The position numbers and the translations under genes were made by a program. The notes beneath the pieces are model-generated. The model did not search any database and was not told the DNA's origin. It saw nothing but the letters and a program-made list of their open reading frames with translations. From positions 3,008,501 through 3,072,500 of the forward strand of contig NZ_CP073078.1 of the NCBI RefSeq assembly GCF_018135625.1: a DNA stretch of 64,000 nucleotides, in the 5' to 3' direction. Shown in pieces: positions 9,018 to 17,995 of this stretch (position 1 is the first letter of the stretch; each line of letters opens with the position of its first letter). This DNA comes from Phenylobacterium montanum (GTDB lineage: Bacteria; Pseudomonadota; Alphaproteobacteria; Caulobacterales; Caulobacteraceae).

Positions 9018-9689
9018 TTGCGGATCCTGATCGTTGAGGATGACGCCGAAGCCGGCGCCGCCATGGCCCGTGGCCTGCGCGAGGCCGGCTCGGACGTGGT
9101 GCACGCGCCGGACGGCGTCGAGGGGCTGAAGGTCGCCGAGGCCGGCGGCTTCGACGTGCTGGTGGTCGACCGCATGATGCCGAACATGGACGGCCTGACC
9201 ATGGTCGAGACCCTGCGCCGGCACGGCGACCAGACCCCGGTGCTTTTCCTCTCCGCCCTGGGTGAGATTGAGGACCGGGTGACGGGCCTGAGGGCAGGGG
9301 GCGACGACTATCTGGTCAAGCCCTACGCCTTCGCCGAGTTGATCGCCCGGGTCGAGGCCCTGTCGCGTCGGCGCGAGACCGGCGCCGTGGCCACCACCTT
9401 GCGCGTCGGCGACCTGGAGATGGACCTGATCGGCCGCGTGGTGCGCCGCGACGGCAAGGAGATCGACCTGCAGCCGCGCGAATTCCAGCTGCTGGAATTC
9501 CTCATGCGCCACGCCGGCCAGTCGGTGACCCGGACCATGCTGCTGGAAAAGGTCTGGGAATACCACTTCGACCCACAGACCAACGTCATCGACGTGCACA
9601 TCTCGCGCCTGCGCTCCAAGATCGACAAGGGCTTCGACCGGGCCATGCTGCAGACCGTGCGCGGCGCGGGCTACAGATTGGAAGCTTGA
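9018..9689 (+). CDS. OmpR-family DNA-binding response regulator
   Basis: Transcriptional regulator of 223 residues. The receiver domain (1-120) has the acidic pocket VEDD, the phospho-acceptor Asp51 (VLVVDRMMP), Ser/Thr in FLSALGE and Lys in VKPYAFAE. The C-terminal winged helix (about 128-223) carries the QPREFQLLEFL and RTMLLEKVW patterns. The start codon is TTG at 9018, with GGGAGGC about 8 bp upstream. The kinase gene begins 10 bp downstream, so the two form a pair. The location between degP and glnE matches rhizobial genomes. Target genes are unknown; the adjacent degP is a reasonable guess only. Confidence 0.93.
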   Translation: MRILIVEDDAEAGAAMARGLREAGSDVVHAPDGVEGLKVAEAGGFDVLVVDRMMPNMDGLTMVETLRRHGDQTPVLFLSALGEIEDRVTGLRAGGDDYLVKPYAFAELIARVEALSRRRETGAVATTLRVGDLEMDLIGRVVRRDGKEIDLQPREFQLLEFLMRHAGQSVTRTMLLEKVWEYHFDPQTNVIDVHISRLRSKIDKGFDRAMLQTVRGAGYRLEA

Positions 9690-9699
9690 GGCGCGGGCC

Positions 9700-11106
9700 A
9701 TGGGCCTGCCGGCCACATTCCGCACCAACACCTTCCGGCTCACCCTGCTGATCCTGGCCCTGTTCGCCACCGCGGGCGCGGCCTTCCTGGGCTATGTCTA
9801 CTTCATGACCGCCGGCGAGATCAGCCGGCTGGCGGACATGTCCATCACCAAGGAAGTCGCCACACTCGACGCCATCTACCAGAAGGGCGGCGCCGAGGCG
9901 GTGCGGGGGGCGATGATCGAGCGCACCTCGATCGACCAACCCTTCCTCTACCTGCTGCTGGACCCGTCCGGGCGGCGCATCTGGGGCACCATCCCCGACG
10001 TGCCGGTCGGGCAGTCGGACGAGCGCAACATCGTCTGGACGCACTTCAAGGTCGCCGAGGCCCGGCCCGACGGCAGCCACGAGACGCGCCCCGCCCGCGG
10101 CGAGCGCCAGAGGCTTGCGGGCGGCGAGATCATGTTCGTCGGCGCCGACATCGGCGACACCGCGGCCTATGTGAACAAGATCGTCCGCGCCATCTGGGGC
10201 GGCGGAGTCCTGGTCGTGCTGCTGGGCCTGGGCGGCGGCATACTGATCAGCCGCAATGTCAGCCGCTCGATCGGCGGGCTGAACGCGGTGATCGGGGCGG
10301 TCAAGGGCGGCGACATGCGCGCCCGCGTGGCCCTCACCGGCGCCGGCGACGAGTTCGAAGAGCTGGGCTCGGGCCTCAACGACATGCTGGACCGGTTGGA
10401 GCACTCCATCGGCAGCCTGCGCCACGCCGGCGACGCCATCGCCCACGACCTGCGCTCGCCCCTGACCCGGCTTCGCACCCGGCTGGAAGTGGCCATGCTG
10501 GAGGTCGAGGCCGGAAAGAGCGATCCCCAGGCCGCCCTGGTCCAGGCGCTGGAGGACGCCGACGGGGTGCTGCGCACCTTCACCGCGGTGCTCTCCATCT
10601 CGCGCCTGCAGGCGGCGGGCTCTGCGCCCGACCAGGTCGCCTTCGATCCCGGCCAGCTGGCCGCCGACGTGGCCGAGCTCTACGAGCCGGTCTGCGAGGA
10701 CCAGGGGCTGGAGTTCAGCTCCGAGATCGCCGGCGGCCTGGGGGTCAAGGCCAATCGCGAGTTCCTCTCCCAGGCCCTGGCCAACCTCCTGGACAACGCC
10801 ATCAAGTACACCCCCGCGGGCGGCGCAGTCATGCTGCGCGTACGCAAGCGCTCCTCCGGAGAGGTCGAGTTCTCGGTCACCGACACCGGCCCCGGCGTGC
10901 CGGAAGATCAGCGCGAGCGGGTGGTGCAGCGCTTCGTGCGGCTGGAGAACAGCCGCAACCGACCAGGGGCAGGCCTCGGCCTGCCCCTGGTCGCCGCTGT
11001 CGCCGAGGCCCATGGCGGCCGGCTGGAGCTGGACGAAGGCCCCGGCAAGGTCGGCGCGATGGGGCCTGGCCTTCGGGTGGCGCTGGTGCTGCCGAGGGTG
11101 GGTTAG
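9700..11106 (+). CDS. Sensor histidine kinase partner of the adjacent OmpR-type regulator
   Basis: A 468-residue membrane kinase. It has one membrane segment at about residues 10-32, a periplasmic sensor region of about 130 residues, and a second membrane segment near 165-187. A HAMP linker follows (RNVSRSIGGLNAVI), then the dimerisation domain with His249 in AIAHDLRSPLTRL. The ATPase domain has NLLDNAIKYTPAGG, DTGPGVP and GAGLGLPL. The ATG at 9700 is used. It lies 10 bp after its regulator and 5 bp before glnE, so the three are probably co-transcribed. The signal is not evident from the sequence. Confidence 0.93.
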   Translation: MGLPATFRTNTFRLTLLILALFATAGAAFLGYVYFMTAGEISRLADMSITKEVATLDAIYQKGGAEAVRGAMIERTSIDQPFLYLLLDPSGRRIWGTIPDVPVGQSDERNIVWTHFKVAEARPDGSHETRPARGERQRLAGGEIMFVGADIGDTAAYVNKIVRAIWGGGVLVVLLGLGGGILISRNVSRSIGGLNAVIGAVKGGDMRARVALTGAGDEFEELGSGLNDMLDRLEHSIGSLRHAGDAIAHDLRSPLTRLRTRLEVAMLEVEAGKSDPQAALVQALEDADGVLRTFTAVLSISRLQAAGSAPDQVAFDPGQLAADVAELYEPVCEDQGLEFSSEIAGGLGVKANREFLSQALANLLDNAIKYTPAGGAVMLRVRKRSSGEVEFSVTDTGPGVPEDQRERVVQRFVRLENSRNRPGAGLGLPLVAAVAEAHGGRLELDEGPGKVGAMGPGLRVALVLPRVG

Positions 11107-11111
11107 GGGCG

Positions 11112-14015
11112 ATGCAGCCCCTCGCCGACCAGCTCCAACCCTGCGGACCCGTGCTCGACCCCGCAGCGGCCGAGCGGGCGCTGGAGGTCCTGAGCGCCGC
11201 CGCCGAACGCGACGGCTGGAGCGGCCGCCTCGCCCAGGCCGTCCCGGCCCTGGCGCCGGTGTTCGCCGCCTCGCCCTATCTCGCCGGCCTGGCGCGCGGC
11301 CGCCCGGCCATGCTGGCCCAGATCCTGGCCGATCCGCCCGACCAGCGCCTGGAAGCGATCCTGGCCGAGCCCCAGCGCCTGGAAACCGCGCCCACGGAGA
11401 GCGACGACGTTTCCCGCCGTCTGCGCGAACTCAAGGCCGAGACCCACCTCTTGACCGCCCTGGCCGACCTGTCCGGCGTCTGGGACCTGGACGCCGTCAC
11501 CGCCGCCCTGACCCGCTTCGCCGACGCCGCCCTGCGGTGCGCCCTGGCCGAGGCGGCGCGGGCCGAGATCGCGCGCGGCCGCCTCTTGCCGCCGTCCGAC
11601 CCAGCCCGCGGGCCGATCCCCGGCCTCTTCTGCATCGCCATGGGCAAGTACGGGGCCTTCGAGCTCAACTATTCCAGCGACATCGACTTTTCGGTGTTCT
11701 TCGACCCGGCCGCCCTGCCCCTGGGCCAGGGCGTCGAGCCGCAGGCCGAAGCCAATCGCCTGACCCAGGCGGTGGCCGAACTGCTGCAGGCCCGCACCCA
11801 CCACGGCTACGTCTTTCGCGTCGACCTGCGCCTGCGGCCCGATCCCTCCTCGACCCCGATCGCCGCCCCAGTCGCCGCCGCCTTGGACTATTACGAGAGC
11901 GTCGGCCAGAACTGGGAGCGCTGCGCCTACATCAAGGCCCGCGTCGCCGCCGGCGACCTCAGGGCTGGCGAGGCGTTCCTGAGGGACCTCCTGCCCTTCG
12001 TCTGGCGGCGCAACCTCGACTTCGCCGCCATCGCCGACATCCACTCGATCAAGCGCCAGATCCACGTGCACAAGGTCGACGAACGCATGACCGCCAAAGG
12101 CGCGGACCTCAAGCTCGGCCATGGCGGTATCCGCGAGATAGAGTTCTACGCCCAGACCCAGCAGCTGATCCTGGGCGGCCGCGACCCGCGCCTGCGCTCG
12201 CCCCGCACCCAGGAAGCCCTGGCCGCCCTGGCCGAGGCCGGCCATGTCGAGCCCCGGACCGCCGCAGAGCTGTCCGAGGCCTATGACCGCCTGCGCGCCC
12301 TAGAGCACCGCGCCCAGATGGTCGGCGATCACCAGACCCACAAGCTGCCCGAGAGCGACGCCGAACGGCGGCGCATCGCCGCCCTGGCCGGCGAAGGGGA
12401 CCTGCGCCGCTTCGACGCCGGGGTCGGTCGCCTGCTGCGCGCGGTCAACGCCCGCTATGGCGAACTGTTCGCCGACGACGAGGACCTGTCCTCCCGCTTC
12501 GGCAGCCTGGTCTTCACCGGGGTCGAGGACGACCCGGAAACGCTGAAGACCCTGCACCGCATGGGCTTCTCCGAGCCCGCGAAGGTCGCCGCCACGATCC
12601 GCGCCTGGCACCACGGCCGCATCAGCGCCACCCGCACCGAACGCGGCCGCGAACTGTTCACCCGCCTGGCCCCGCGCCTGCTGGAAGCCGCCCAGGCCAC
12701 CGGCGCGGCCGACGCCGCCTTCGCCCGCTTCGCCGAGTTCTTCGCCGGCCTGTCCAGCGGCGTGCAGGTCCAGTCCCTGTTCCTGGCCCAGCCCAAGCTG
12801 TTCGAGCTGGTGGTCGAGGTGATGGCCATCGCCCCGCGCCTGGCGACGATCCTCGCCCGCCGGCCGGTGGCGCTGGACGCCCTGATGGATCCCAACTTCT
12901 TCCAACCCATCGACCCTGGCGAGCACCGGGCGGCGCTGGCGGCGGCCATGGCCCGGCTGGGTCCTGGCTTCGAGGCGGCGATGGACGCCGCCCGCCAGGT
13001 GCATCGCGAACAGGCCTTCCGCATCGGCGTGCAGGTGATGAGCGGCGCGGCCCACGCCACCGAGGCCGGGGCCGCCTTCGCCGATCTCGCCGACGCCTGC
13101 ATCCAGGCCCTCGCCCCCGCGGCCCTGGCCGAGACCCACCGGATGGGCGGCGACTTCCCCGGCGAGGTGGCGGTGGTGGCCCTGGGCCGCTGCGGCTCGC
13201 GCGAGATGAACGCCGGCTCCGACCTCGACCTGATGACCGTCTATCGCGCCGAAGACCCTGCGGCGATGTCGACCCTGAAGAGCTGGGGCGCCGAGACCGT
13301 CTATGCCCGCTTCACCCAGCGGCTGATCGCAGCCCTGTCATCGCCCACGGCCGAGGGGACCCTCTATCAGGTCGACATGCGCCTGCGCCCCTCGGGAACC
13401 GCGGGGCCGGTGGCGGTGAGCCTGAGGGCCTTGATCGACTACTATGCCGGTGAGGCCGAGACCTGGGAATTTCTGGCCCTGACCCGGGCGCGGGTCGCCT
13501 GGGCCTCCAGCCCGGCCTTCGCCGAAACCGTCGCCGCCGCCCTGGACCAGGCCCTGCGCCGCCCGCGCGAGCCGGCCAGGACCGCGGCCGAAGTCCTCGA
13601 CATGCGCGCCCTGATGGCCCGCGAACGGCCGGACAAGGGTTTCTGGGACCTGAAGCTGTCGCCGGGCGGCCTGGTGGACATCGAATTCGCCGCCCAATAC
13701 CTGCAGATCGTCCATGCCGGCGAAAGCGGCCCCCTGCGGCCCCACACCGGCGAGGCCCTGACCGCCCTGGCGGCGGCCGGGATCGGCGAGGCCGAGGCGC
13801 TGGCGGCCCTCGGCGAGGCATGGAGCCTGCAGCAGGACCTGTCCCAGGTCCTGAAGGTTGCCCTGGAAGACCAGATCGACCCCAGCCACGAACCGAAGGC
13901 CCTGCGCCGCCTCCTGGCCCGCGCCGGCGGCGTGCGCGACTTCCCGGCCCTGGTCCGGCGGCTGAAGGCGGCGAAGCTGAAGGCGCGGACGGCGTTCGAG
14001 GCCGTGGTGAGGTGA
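11112..14015 (+). CDS. glnE: Bifunctional glutamine synthetase adenylyltransferase/deadenylylase GlnE
   Basis: GlnE adds or removes AMP on glutamine synthetase in response to PII, coupling nitrogen status to glutamine formation. The 967-residue length is typical. Two nucleotidyltransferase domains are visible. The N-terminal deadenylylase has GKYGAFELNYSSDIDFSV with Asp190 and Asp192. The C-terminal adenylylase has GRCGSREMNAGSDLDLM with Asp704 and Asp706. Helical PII-response regions follow each one. It starts 5 bp after the kinase gene, an unusual operon partner outside this synteny block. A palindromic repeat follows the stop codon. Confidence 0.96.
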   Translation: MQPLADQLQPCGPVLDPAAAERALEVLSAAAERDGWSGRLAQAVPALAPVFAASPYLAGLARGRPAMLAQILADPPDQRLEAILAEPQRLETAPTESDDVSRRLRELKAETHLLTALADLSGVWDLDAVTAALTRFADAALRCALAEAARAEIARGRLLPPSDPARGPIPGLFCIAMGKYGAFELNYSSDIDFSVFFDPAALPLGQGVEPQAEANRLTQAVAELLQARTHHGYVFRVDLRLRPDPSSTPIAAPVAAALDYYESVGQNWERCAYIKARVAAGDLRAGEAFLRDLLPFVWRRNLDFAAIADIHSIKRQIHVHKVDERMTAKGADLKLGHGGIREIEFYAQTQQLILGGRDPRLRSPRTQEALAALAEAGHVEPRTAAELSEAYDRLRALEHRAQMVGDHQTHKLPESDAERRRIAALAGEGDLRRFDAGVGRLLRAVNARYGELFADDEDLSSRFGSLVFTGVEDDPETLKTLHRMGFSEPAKVAATIRAWHHGRISATRTERGRELFTRLAPRLLEAAQATGAADAAFARFAEFFAGLSSGVQVQSLFLAQPKLFELVVEVMAIAPRLATILARRPVALDALMDPNFFQPIDPGEHRAALAAAMARLGPGFEAAMDAARQVHREQAFRIGVQVMSGAAHATEAGAAFADLADACIQALAPAALAETHRMGGDFPGEVAVVALGRCGSREMNAGSDLDLMTVYRAEDPAAMSTLKSWGAETVYARFTQRLIAALSSPTAEGTLYQVDMRLRPSGTAGPVAVSLRALIDYYAGEAETWEFLALTRARVAWASSPAFAETVAAALDQALRRPREPARTAAEVLDMRALMARERPDKGFWDLKLSPGGLVDIEFAAQYLQIVHAGESGPLRPHTGEALTALAAAGIGEAEALAALGEAWSLQQDLSQVLKVALEDQIDPSHEPKALRRLLARAGGVRDFPALVRRLKAAKLKARTAFEAVVR

Positions 14016-14030
14016 CTATCGCCGGCGCCA

Positions 14031-14150
14031 GCCCCCTCCACCGCTTCGCGGTCCCCCTCCCCCGATGGGGGAGGAATGTTGGCGGCACGGTGGGCGATCA
14101 ATTCCTCCCCCACTGGGGGAGGGGGACCATGCGAAGCATGGTGGAGGGGG
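14031..14150. repeat. Interspersed palindromic repeat between convergent glnE and the PleC-like gene
   Basis: The outer ends are imperfect inverted copies of CCCCCTCCACC, and inner stems use GTCCCCCTCCCCC and GGGGGAGG. The whole folds as nested hairpins. A second copy of the same family lies at 50992-51116. The element sits between two convergent genes and could help end transcription from both sides. Confidence 0.85.
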
Positions 14151-14184
14151 TCCGCAACCGCCGCCATCGGCAGCAGAGTGCCCC

Positions 14185-16737
14185 CTAAGCCACCTGCGCC
14201 GCCGGCGCCAGCACGCCGGTCTGATGCACCGGCAGCACCACGGTGACAGTGGTGCCCTCGCCCGGCTTGCTCCGGATCTCCAGGTCGCCGCCGTGCAGCT
14301 CGATCAGCGACTTGGTCAGGGCCAGGCCCAGGCCGGTGCCCTGCTGGGTCTTGGAGAGCTGGCTCTCGATCTGCTCGAACGGCTTGGCCAGGCGCGCCAG
14401 GTCCTCTTCGGAAATGCCGATGCCGGTGTCGGTGATGCTGATGCGCAGCCGGTCGCCGGTGATGTCGCGGCGGCGCTCGCCGCTCACCGTGACCCGGCCG
14501 CCATGAGGCGTGAACTTCAGGGCGTTGGACAGGAGGTTCAGCAGCACCTGCTTGATCGCCCGGTAGTCGGCTTCGAACTCGGGCAGCTCGGGCAGGTCGA
14601 CGATCAGGTTCAGGCCCGTGGATTCGGCGCGGTTCCTCACCAGCCGCACGCAGTCCTCGACCACGTCCTCAAGGTTCAAAGGCTCGAAGCTCAGGTTCAT
14701 CTTGCCGGCCTCGATCTTCGACATGTCGAGGATGTCGTTGATCAGGGCCAAAAGGTGCTGGCCGGAATTGAGAATGTCGCCGCAATACTCCTTGTACCGA
14801 CGATCGCCCAGGGGCCCGAACATCTCGCCGACCATGATCTCGGAAAAGCCGTTGATGGCGTTCAGCGGGGTCCTCAGCTCGTGGCTCATATTGGCCAGGA
14901 ACTCGCTCTTGGCCCGGTTGGCGCCCTCGGCCCGGATCTTTTCCGCCTCGTACTTGCGGGCCAGCTCGGCCAGCTGGATCTGGCTGTGCTCCAGGTTCTC
15001 GACCGCCTCTTCCAACTGCTCCTGGTTCAGCCGGCGGGCCTCTTCCTGCAGCTTGATGGCGGTGATGTCGGCGGCGGTCATCACCATGCCGCCTTCGGCC
15101 GTGCGCCGTTCGGAGATCTGCAGCCAGCGCCCGTCGTCCATCTGCGCCTCGCGCACCCCGGCGCCGGCGTCGAGGGCGGCGTGCTCCTGCTTCACCGCCA
15201 GGCGCATGAACTTGCGCACCGCGTCATAGGTGGCGCCGGGCTTGGTCAGCTTGGCTTCCAGCGAGAAGAAGGCGCGGAAATTCTTGTTGCACATCAGAAG
15301 CCGCCCGTGCCGGTCCCACAGCACGAAGGCCTCGGAGACGCTGTTGATGGCGTCGCGCAGGCGAACCTCGGCGGCCTGGGCGCGGGCCTGGGTGACCCGC
15401 TCTTCGGTCACGTCCAGCATCACCCCTAGGATGCGGCGATAGCCGCCCTTGCCGGCCTCGCCCGAGGTCTGGCCGCGGGCGTCGATCCAGACGGCGTTGC
15501 GCCCGGCCAGCAGCACGCGGAAGGAAACGTCGAAGGCGCCATAGGCCCTGGCCGATTCCAGGCTCTGGCGCACCCGGTCGCGGTGGTCGGGGGCGACCCG
15601 CTCCAGGATCTCGGCGCCCGCCACCATGCCCGCCCCGCCCCAGCCCAGCATGGTGGCGGTGATGTCGGACATGAACACCTTGTCTTCGTCCAGGTCCCAC
15701 TCCCAGATGCCGCAACGGGCCGCCTCCACCGCCACGCGGAAGCGCTTTTCGGCCTCGGCATGGGCCTTCTGCGCGCTCTCGCCCTTGCGTATCTGCAGGA
15801 ACACCAGAAGCGCCAGACCGCAGCCAATGCCCAACGGCGCCAGCAGCGAGAACAACTGGATCAGCCGGTCGGGGGCCAGGGCGCCTGCAGCGGCCTTGCC
15901 GGGCGTCGCGGCCACGGCCACCAGAGCGCCGTCGGCCACCGGCTGGCCGGCGACCATCACCTGGCCGCCATCCGGCAGCACCCCGGCGGCCGGGGTCGCC
16001 GAGACCTGGTCCGTATGCAGGGCGTCCTTCAGGCTCAGGCTGTCGGCGACCCCGCCGCGCCCTTCGGCCGTCAGGACCGCGCCCTCGGGCGTGGCGATCA
16101 GGAGCGCCGAGGCCGGGTCGCTCTGCGGCAGGGCGCCGGTCAGGTCCAGCACGGCGACCAGGAACACGCGCCCGTCAGCCAGGGTCACGCTGCGGGCGGC
16201 GTAGGTGTGGCCGCCGGCGCCGCGGCCGATCTGGCCGACCCACAGGCTGCGGCCCGAGGCGGCGGCCGCGCGCGCGGCCCTCGTCCAGTCGCCCTGCACG
16301 TCGCCGCTGACCGCGCGCACGCCATCGTCGCCGACCACGGCCACGGCGCGGACGGCCGGCTTAGCGGCGCCGAGAGCGGCCTCGGCCGCGTCCATCGGCG
16401 CGGTCGGCAGCCGCGCCAGCAGCGTTCCGGCGGCCGAAAGCGCCGCGTCGGTGCGCGCCACCACCGCCTCGGTGCGGGCGGCCAGGCCGGCCGACAGCAC
16501 GGCCGGTCCCGCAGCCCTGGCCTCGGCGCTGTCGGCGCCCGACCGCTCCAGCCGCGCGACTCCCACCACGGTATAGATGGCCAGCAGGAACAGGGCCGAC
16601 AGCACGAAGATGCGGAAATGGGTGGCGGTCAGGGCCTTGGGCGCAGCCGCGCGCGAGGCCGCAGCCGCGTCCGTCCGGACGCGCGTGCGTTCCCGCCGGC
16701 CCTGATGGGCGCCGATCGCGGCCTGTCGCCCCGCCAA
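14185..16737 (-). CDS. pleC: PleC/PdhS-type membrane histidine kinase with PAS domains
   Basis: An 850-residue sensor kinase. Membrane segments lie at about residues 42-62 and 290-312 around a periplasmic-like region. Two PAS-like regions follow (about 325-440 and 450-545), then a coiled coil and the kinase core with His619 in MSHELRTPLNAINGFSEIM. The segments EMFGPLGDRRYKEY and INDILDMSKIEAGKM are typical of the PleC/DivJ/PdhS group that controls DivK and the cell cycle. Length and layout resemble Caulobacter PleC (about 840 residues), so I favour that name, but a paralogue cannot be excluded. The frame opens with TTG at 16737, so the exact start is uncertain. Confidence 0.7.
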   Translation of the reverse strand: MAGRQAAIGAHQGRRERTRVRTDAAAASRAAAPKALTATHFRIFVLSALFLLAIYTVVGVARLERSGADSAEARAAGPAVLSAGLAARTEAVVARTDAALSAAGTLLARLPTAPMDAAEAALGAAKPAVRAVAVVGDDGVRAVSGDVQGDWTRAARAAAASGRSLWVGQIGRGAGGHTYAARSVTLADGRVFLVAVLDLTGALPQSDPASALLIATPEGAVLTAEGRGGVADSLSLKDALHTDQVSATPAAGVLPDGGQVMVAGQPVADGALVAVAATPGKAAAGALAPDRLIQLFSLLAPLGIGCGLALLVFLQIRKGESAQKAHAEAEKRFRVAVEAARCGIWEWDLDEDKVFMSDITATMLGWGGAGMVAGAEILERVAPDHRDRVRQSLESARAYGAFDVSFRVLLAGRNAVWIDARGQTSGEAGKGGYRRILGVMLDVTEERVTQARAQAAEVRLRDAINSVSEAFVLWDRHGRLLMCNKNFRAFFSLEAKLTKPGATYDAVRKFMRLAVKQEHAALDAGAGVREAQMDDGRWLQISERRTAEGGMVMTAADITAIKLQEEARRLNQEQLEEAVENLEHSQIQLAELARKYEAEKIRAEGANRAKSEFLANMSHELRTPLNAINGFSEIMVGEMFGPLGDRRYKEYCGDILNSGQHLLALINDILDMSKIEAGKMNLSFEPLNLEDVVEDCVRLVRNRAESTGLNLIVDLPELPEFEADYRAIKQVLLNLLSNALKFTPHGGRVTVSGERRRDITGDRLRISITDTGIGISEEDLARLAKPFEQIESQLSKTQQGTGLGLALTKSLIELHGGDLEIRSKPGEGTTVTVVLPVHQTGVLAPAAQVA

Positions 16738-16934
16738 TACGCTCTACTTCCCTTCGCGAGTCAGTTAACGGCGAGCTTAGACGCGACCGGTGAATCGTGT
16801 CACCAGACCGAATCGTCTCAGATAGCCGATTTCCCTGTGCGGAGAAGGGTTAGCGCCGGCGAGCCGAAGCCGCTGTCCTCGGGCCGTCAGCCGGAGCAGA
16901 CTGGCCCGCACGGATCGAAGGGCGAGCAGCGGCG

Positions 16935-17225
16935 ATGACGGCCTATCTGGTGCTGGACTTCTCCATCAACGACCTCCGGGGCTTCCTGCCCTATGTCGAG
17001 GCCATTCCGGCGTTCATCGAAAAGCACGGCGGCCGATACATCGTCCGCGGCGCCGAGCCGACCGTCATGGAGGGCGACTGGGCCCCCGAACGGCTGGTCA
17101 TCCTCGAATTTCCCGCCCGCGAAAACGCCGAGGCCTTCCTGAACGATCCCGACGCGCAGAGCCTGTTCAGCCTGCGCCATCGGACGACCAACAGTCGGTT
17201 GGTGCTGGTCGAGGGGTGTGATTGA
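16935..17225 (+). CDS. DUF1330-like small protein
   Basis: A 96-residue single-domain protein with the ferredoxin-like dimeric alpha-beta barrel pattern of the DUF1330 group: AYLVLDFSIND at the start, a central GGRYIVRGAEPTVMEGDW and RLVILEFPARENAEAFL, and the final strand RLVLVEG. Biochemical roles in this family are poorly known. It is divergent from the PleC-like gene and ends 41 bp before the convergent stop of the next gene. The start at ATG 16935 follows a purine-rich stretch (GAAGGGCGAGCAG). Confidence 0.85.
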   Translation: MTAYLVLDFSINDLRGFLPYVEAIPAFIEKHGGRYIVRGAEPTVMEGDWAPERLVILEFPARENAEAFLNDPDAQSLFSLRHRTTNSRLVLVEGCD

Positions 17226-17266
17226 GCCCAGAGTTGCCGCTTATGCTTCGGTCATACTGGAAGTCC

Positions 17267-17935
17267 CTAGAACTTTTCCAACTCGTGGAGCCAAGCTTCG
17301 ATCGTCCCAGTGAAGAGATTGTAGTCAAGTTCGAAGATTGCGAGTGATGCGGCTAGTGCATTCAGCGCATGCGTCCGCGGCGCGAGCGTTTTGTCCTCGA
17401 AGCGGCCAAAGTAGGTGATGAACTTCTCTGTATCAGTGCGCGAGAAGAGATGCGTGACACCACCCCAATTGGGGTGGGCGAACTCGCTAAGATGCTCGTA
17501 AGCTTTGGTGACGGGGCCGAACCTCTTGTCCAGGTGCTTTAGCAGGGTGAGCACATTGAACGCCTGGGGAAAATCCGGCTGGTCAGACTTCCAGCCTAGT
17601 AGCATCTTCGAGAGGAACTCATTGAGTTGGTGCTCCGACATAGCCGCCCGCTCGAACACGACTTGAGCCAAGCGAGCCATTAGGGCGGTGCACTCGACCA
17701 CGCCACGGGTTAGCAAAATTGCTGCCGCTAGGTCGCCGCGCTGGAACATTTCATAGGCTCCGCGGCCGAGTTCCTCTGTCGGCCAGGTCAAAGCCTCGCG
17801 GACCGCCAGCGCTTTGTAAGGTGCTTTCGAGCGAACGCCGAGCGCAACGACATCAACACTGTGTGGGAGACTTGCAGCCAAGTTTGCGAGGCTCTGGCCT
17901 ACCTCAACTTCCAGGTCGATGTCCTCGGGATTCAC
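17267..17935 (-). CDS. Hypothetical protein, HEPN-like helical fold suspected, lower GC than surroundings
   Basis: A 222-residue soluble, nearly all-helical protein that I cannot assign. Visible features are a central helix with RGVVECTALMARL and a motif EHLSEFAHPNW followed by WGGVTHLF, which recalls the conserved helix of some HEPN or DUF5677-type proteins. Third-position GC is clearly lower than in the flanking genes, with many A/T-ending codons, which suggests more recent arrival. It stands alone between a DUF1330 gene and pepN and has no toxin, antitoxin or mobile partner that I can see. The RNase reading is only a fold guess. Confidence 0.65.
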   Translation of the reverse strand: MNPEDIDLEVEVGQSLANLAASLPHSVDVVALGVRSKAPYKALAVREALTWPTEELGRGAYEMFQRGDLAAAILLTRGVVECTALMARLAQVVFERAAMSEHQLNEFLSKMLLGWKSDQPDFPQAFNVLTLLKHLDKRFGPVTKAYEHLSEFAHPNWGGVTHLFSRTDTEKFITYFGRFEDKTLAPRTHALNALAASLAIFELDYNLFTGTIEAWLHELEKF

Positions 17936-17995
17936 GGGCCTTTCCCCCTGGCGCAGTTGATCGCATCAGCAATATCGCCAGCCTCGACCCGCCCC

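Noticed and set aside
16760-16785. A CtrA box (TTAA-N7-TTAA) upstream of the PleC-like gene
   Set aside because: TTAA is followed after eight bases by TTAG, so both spacing and sequence miss the consensus.
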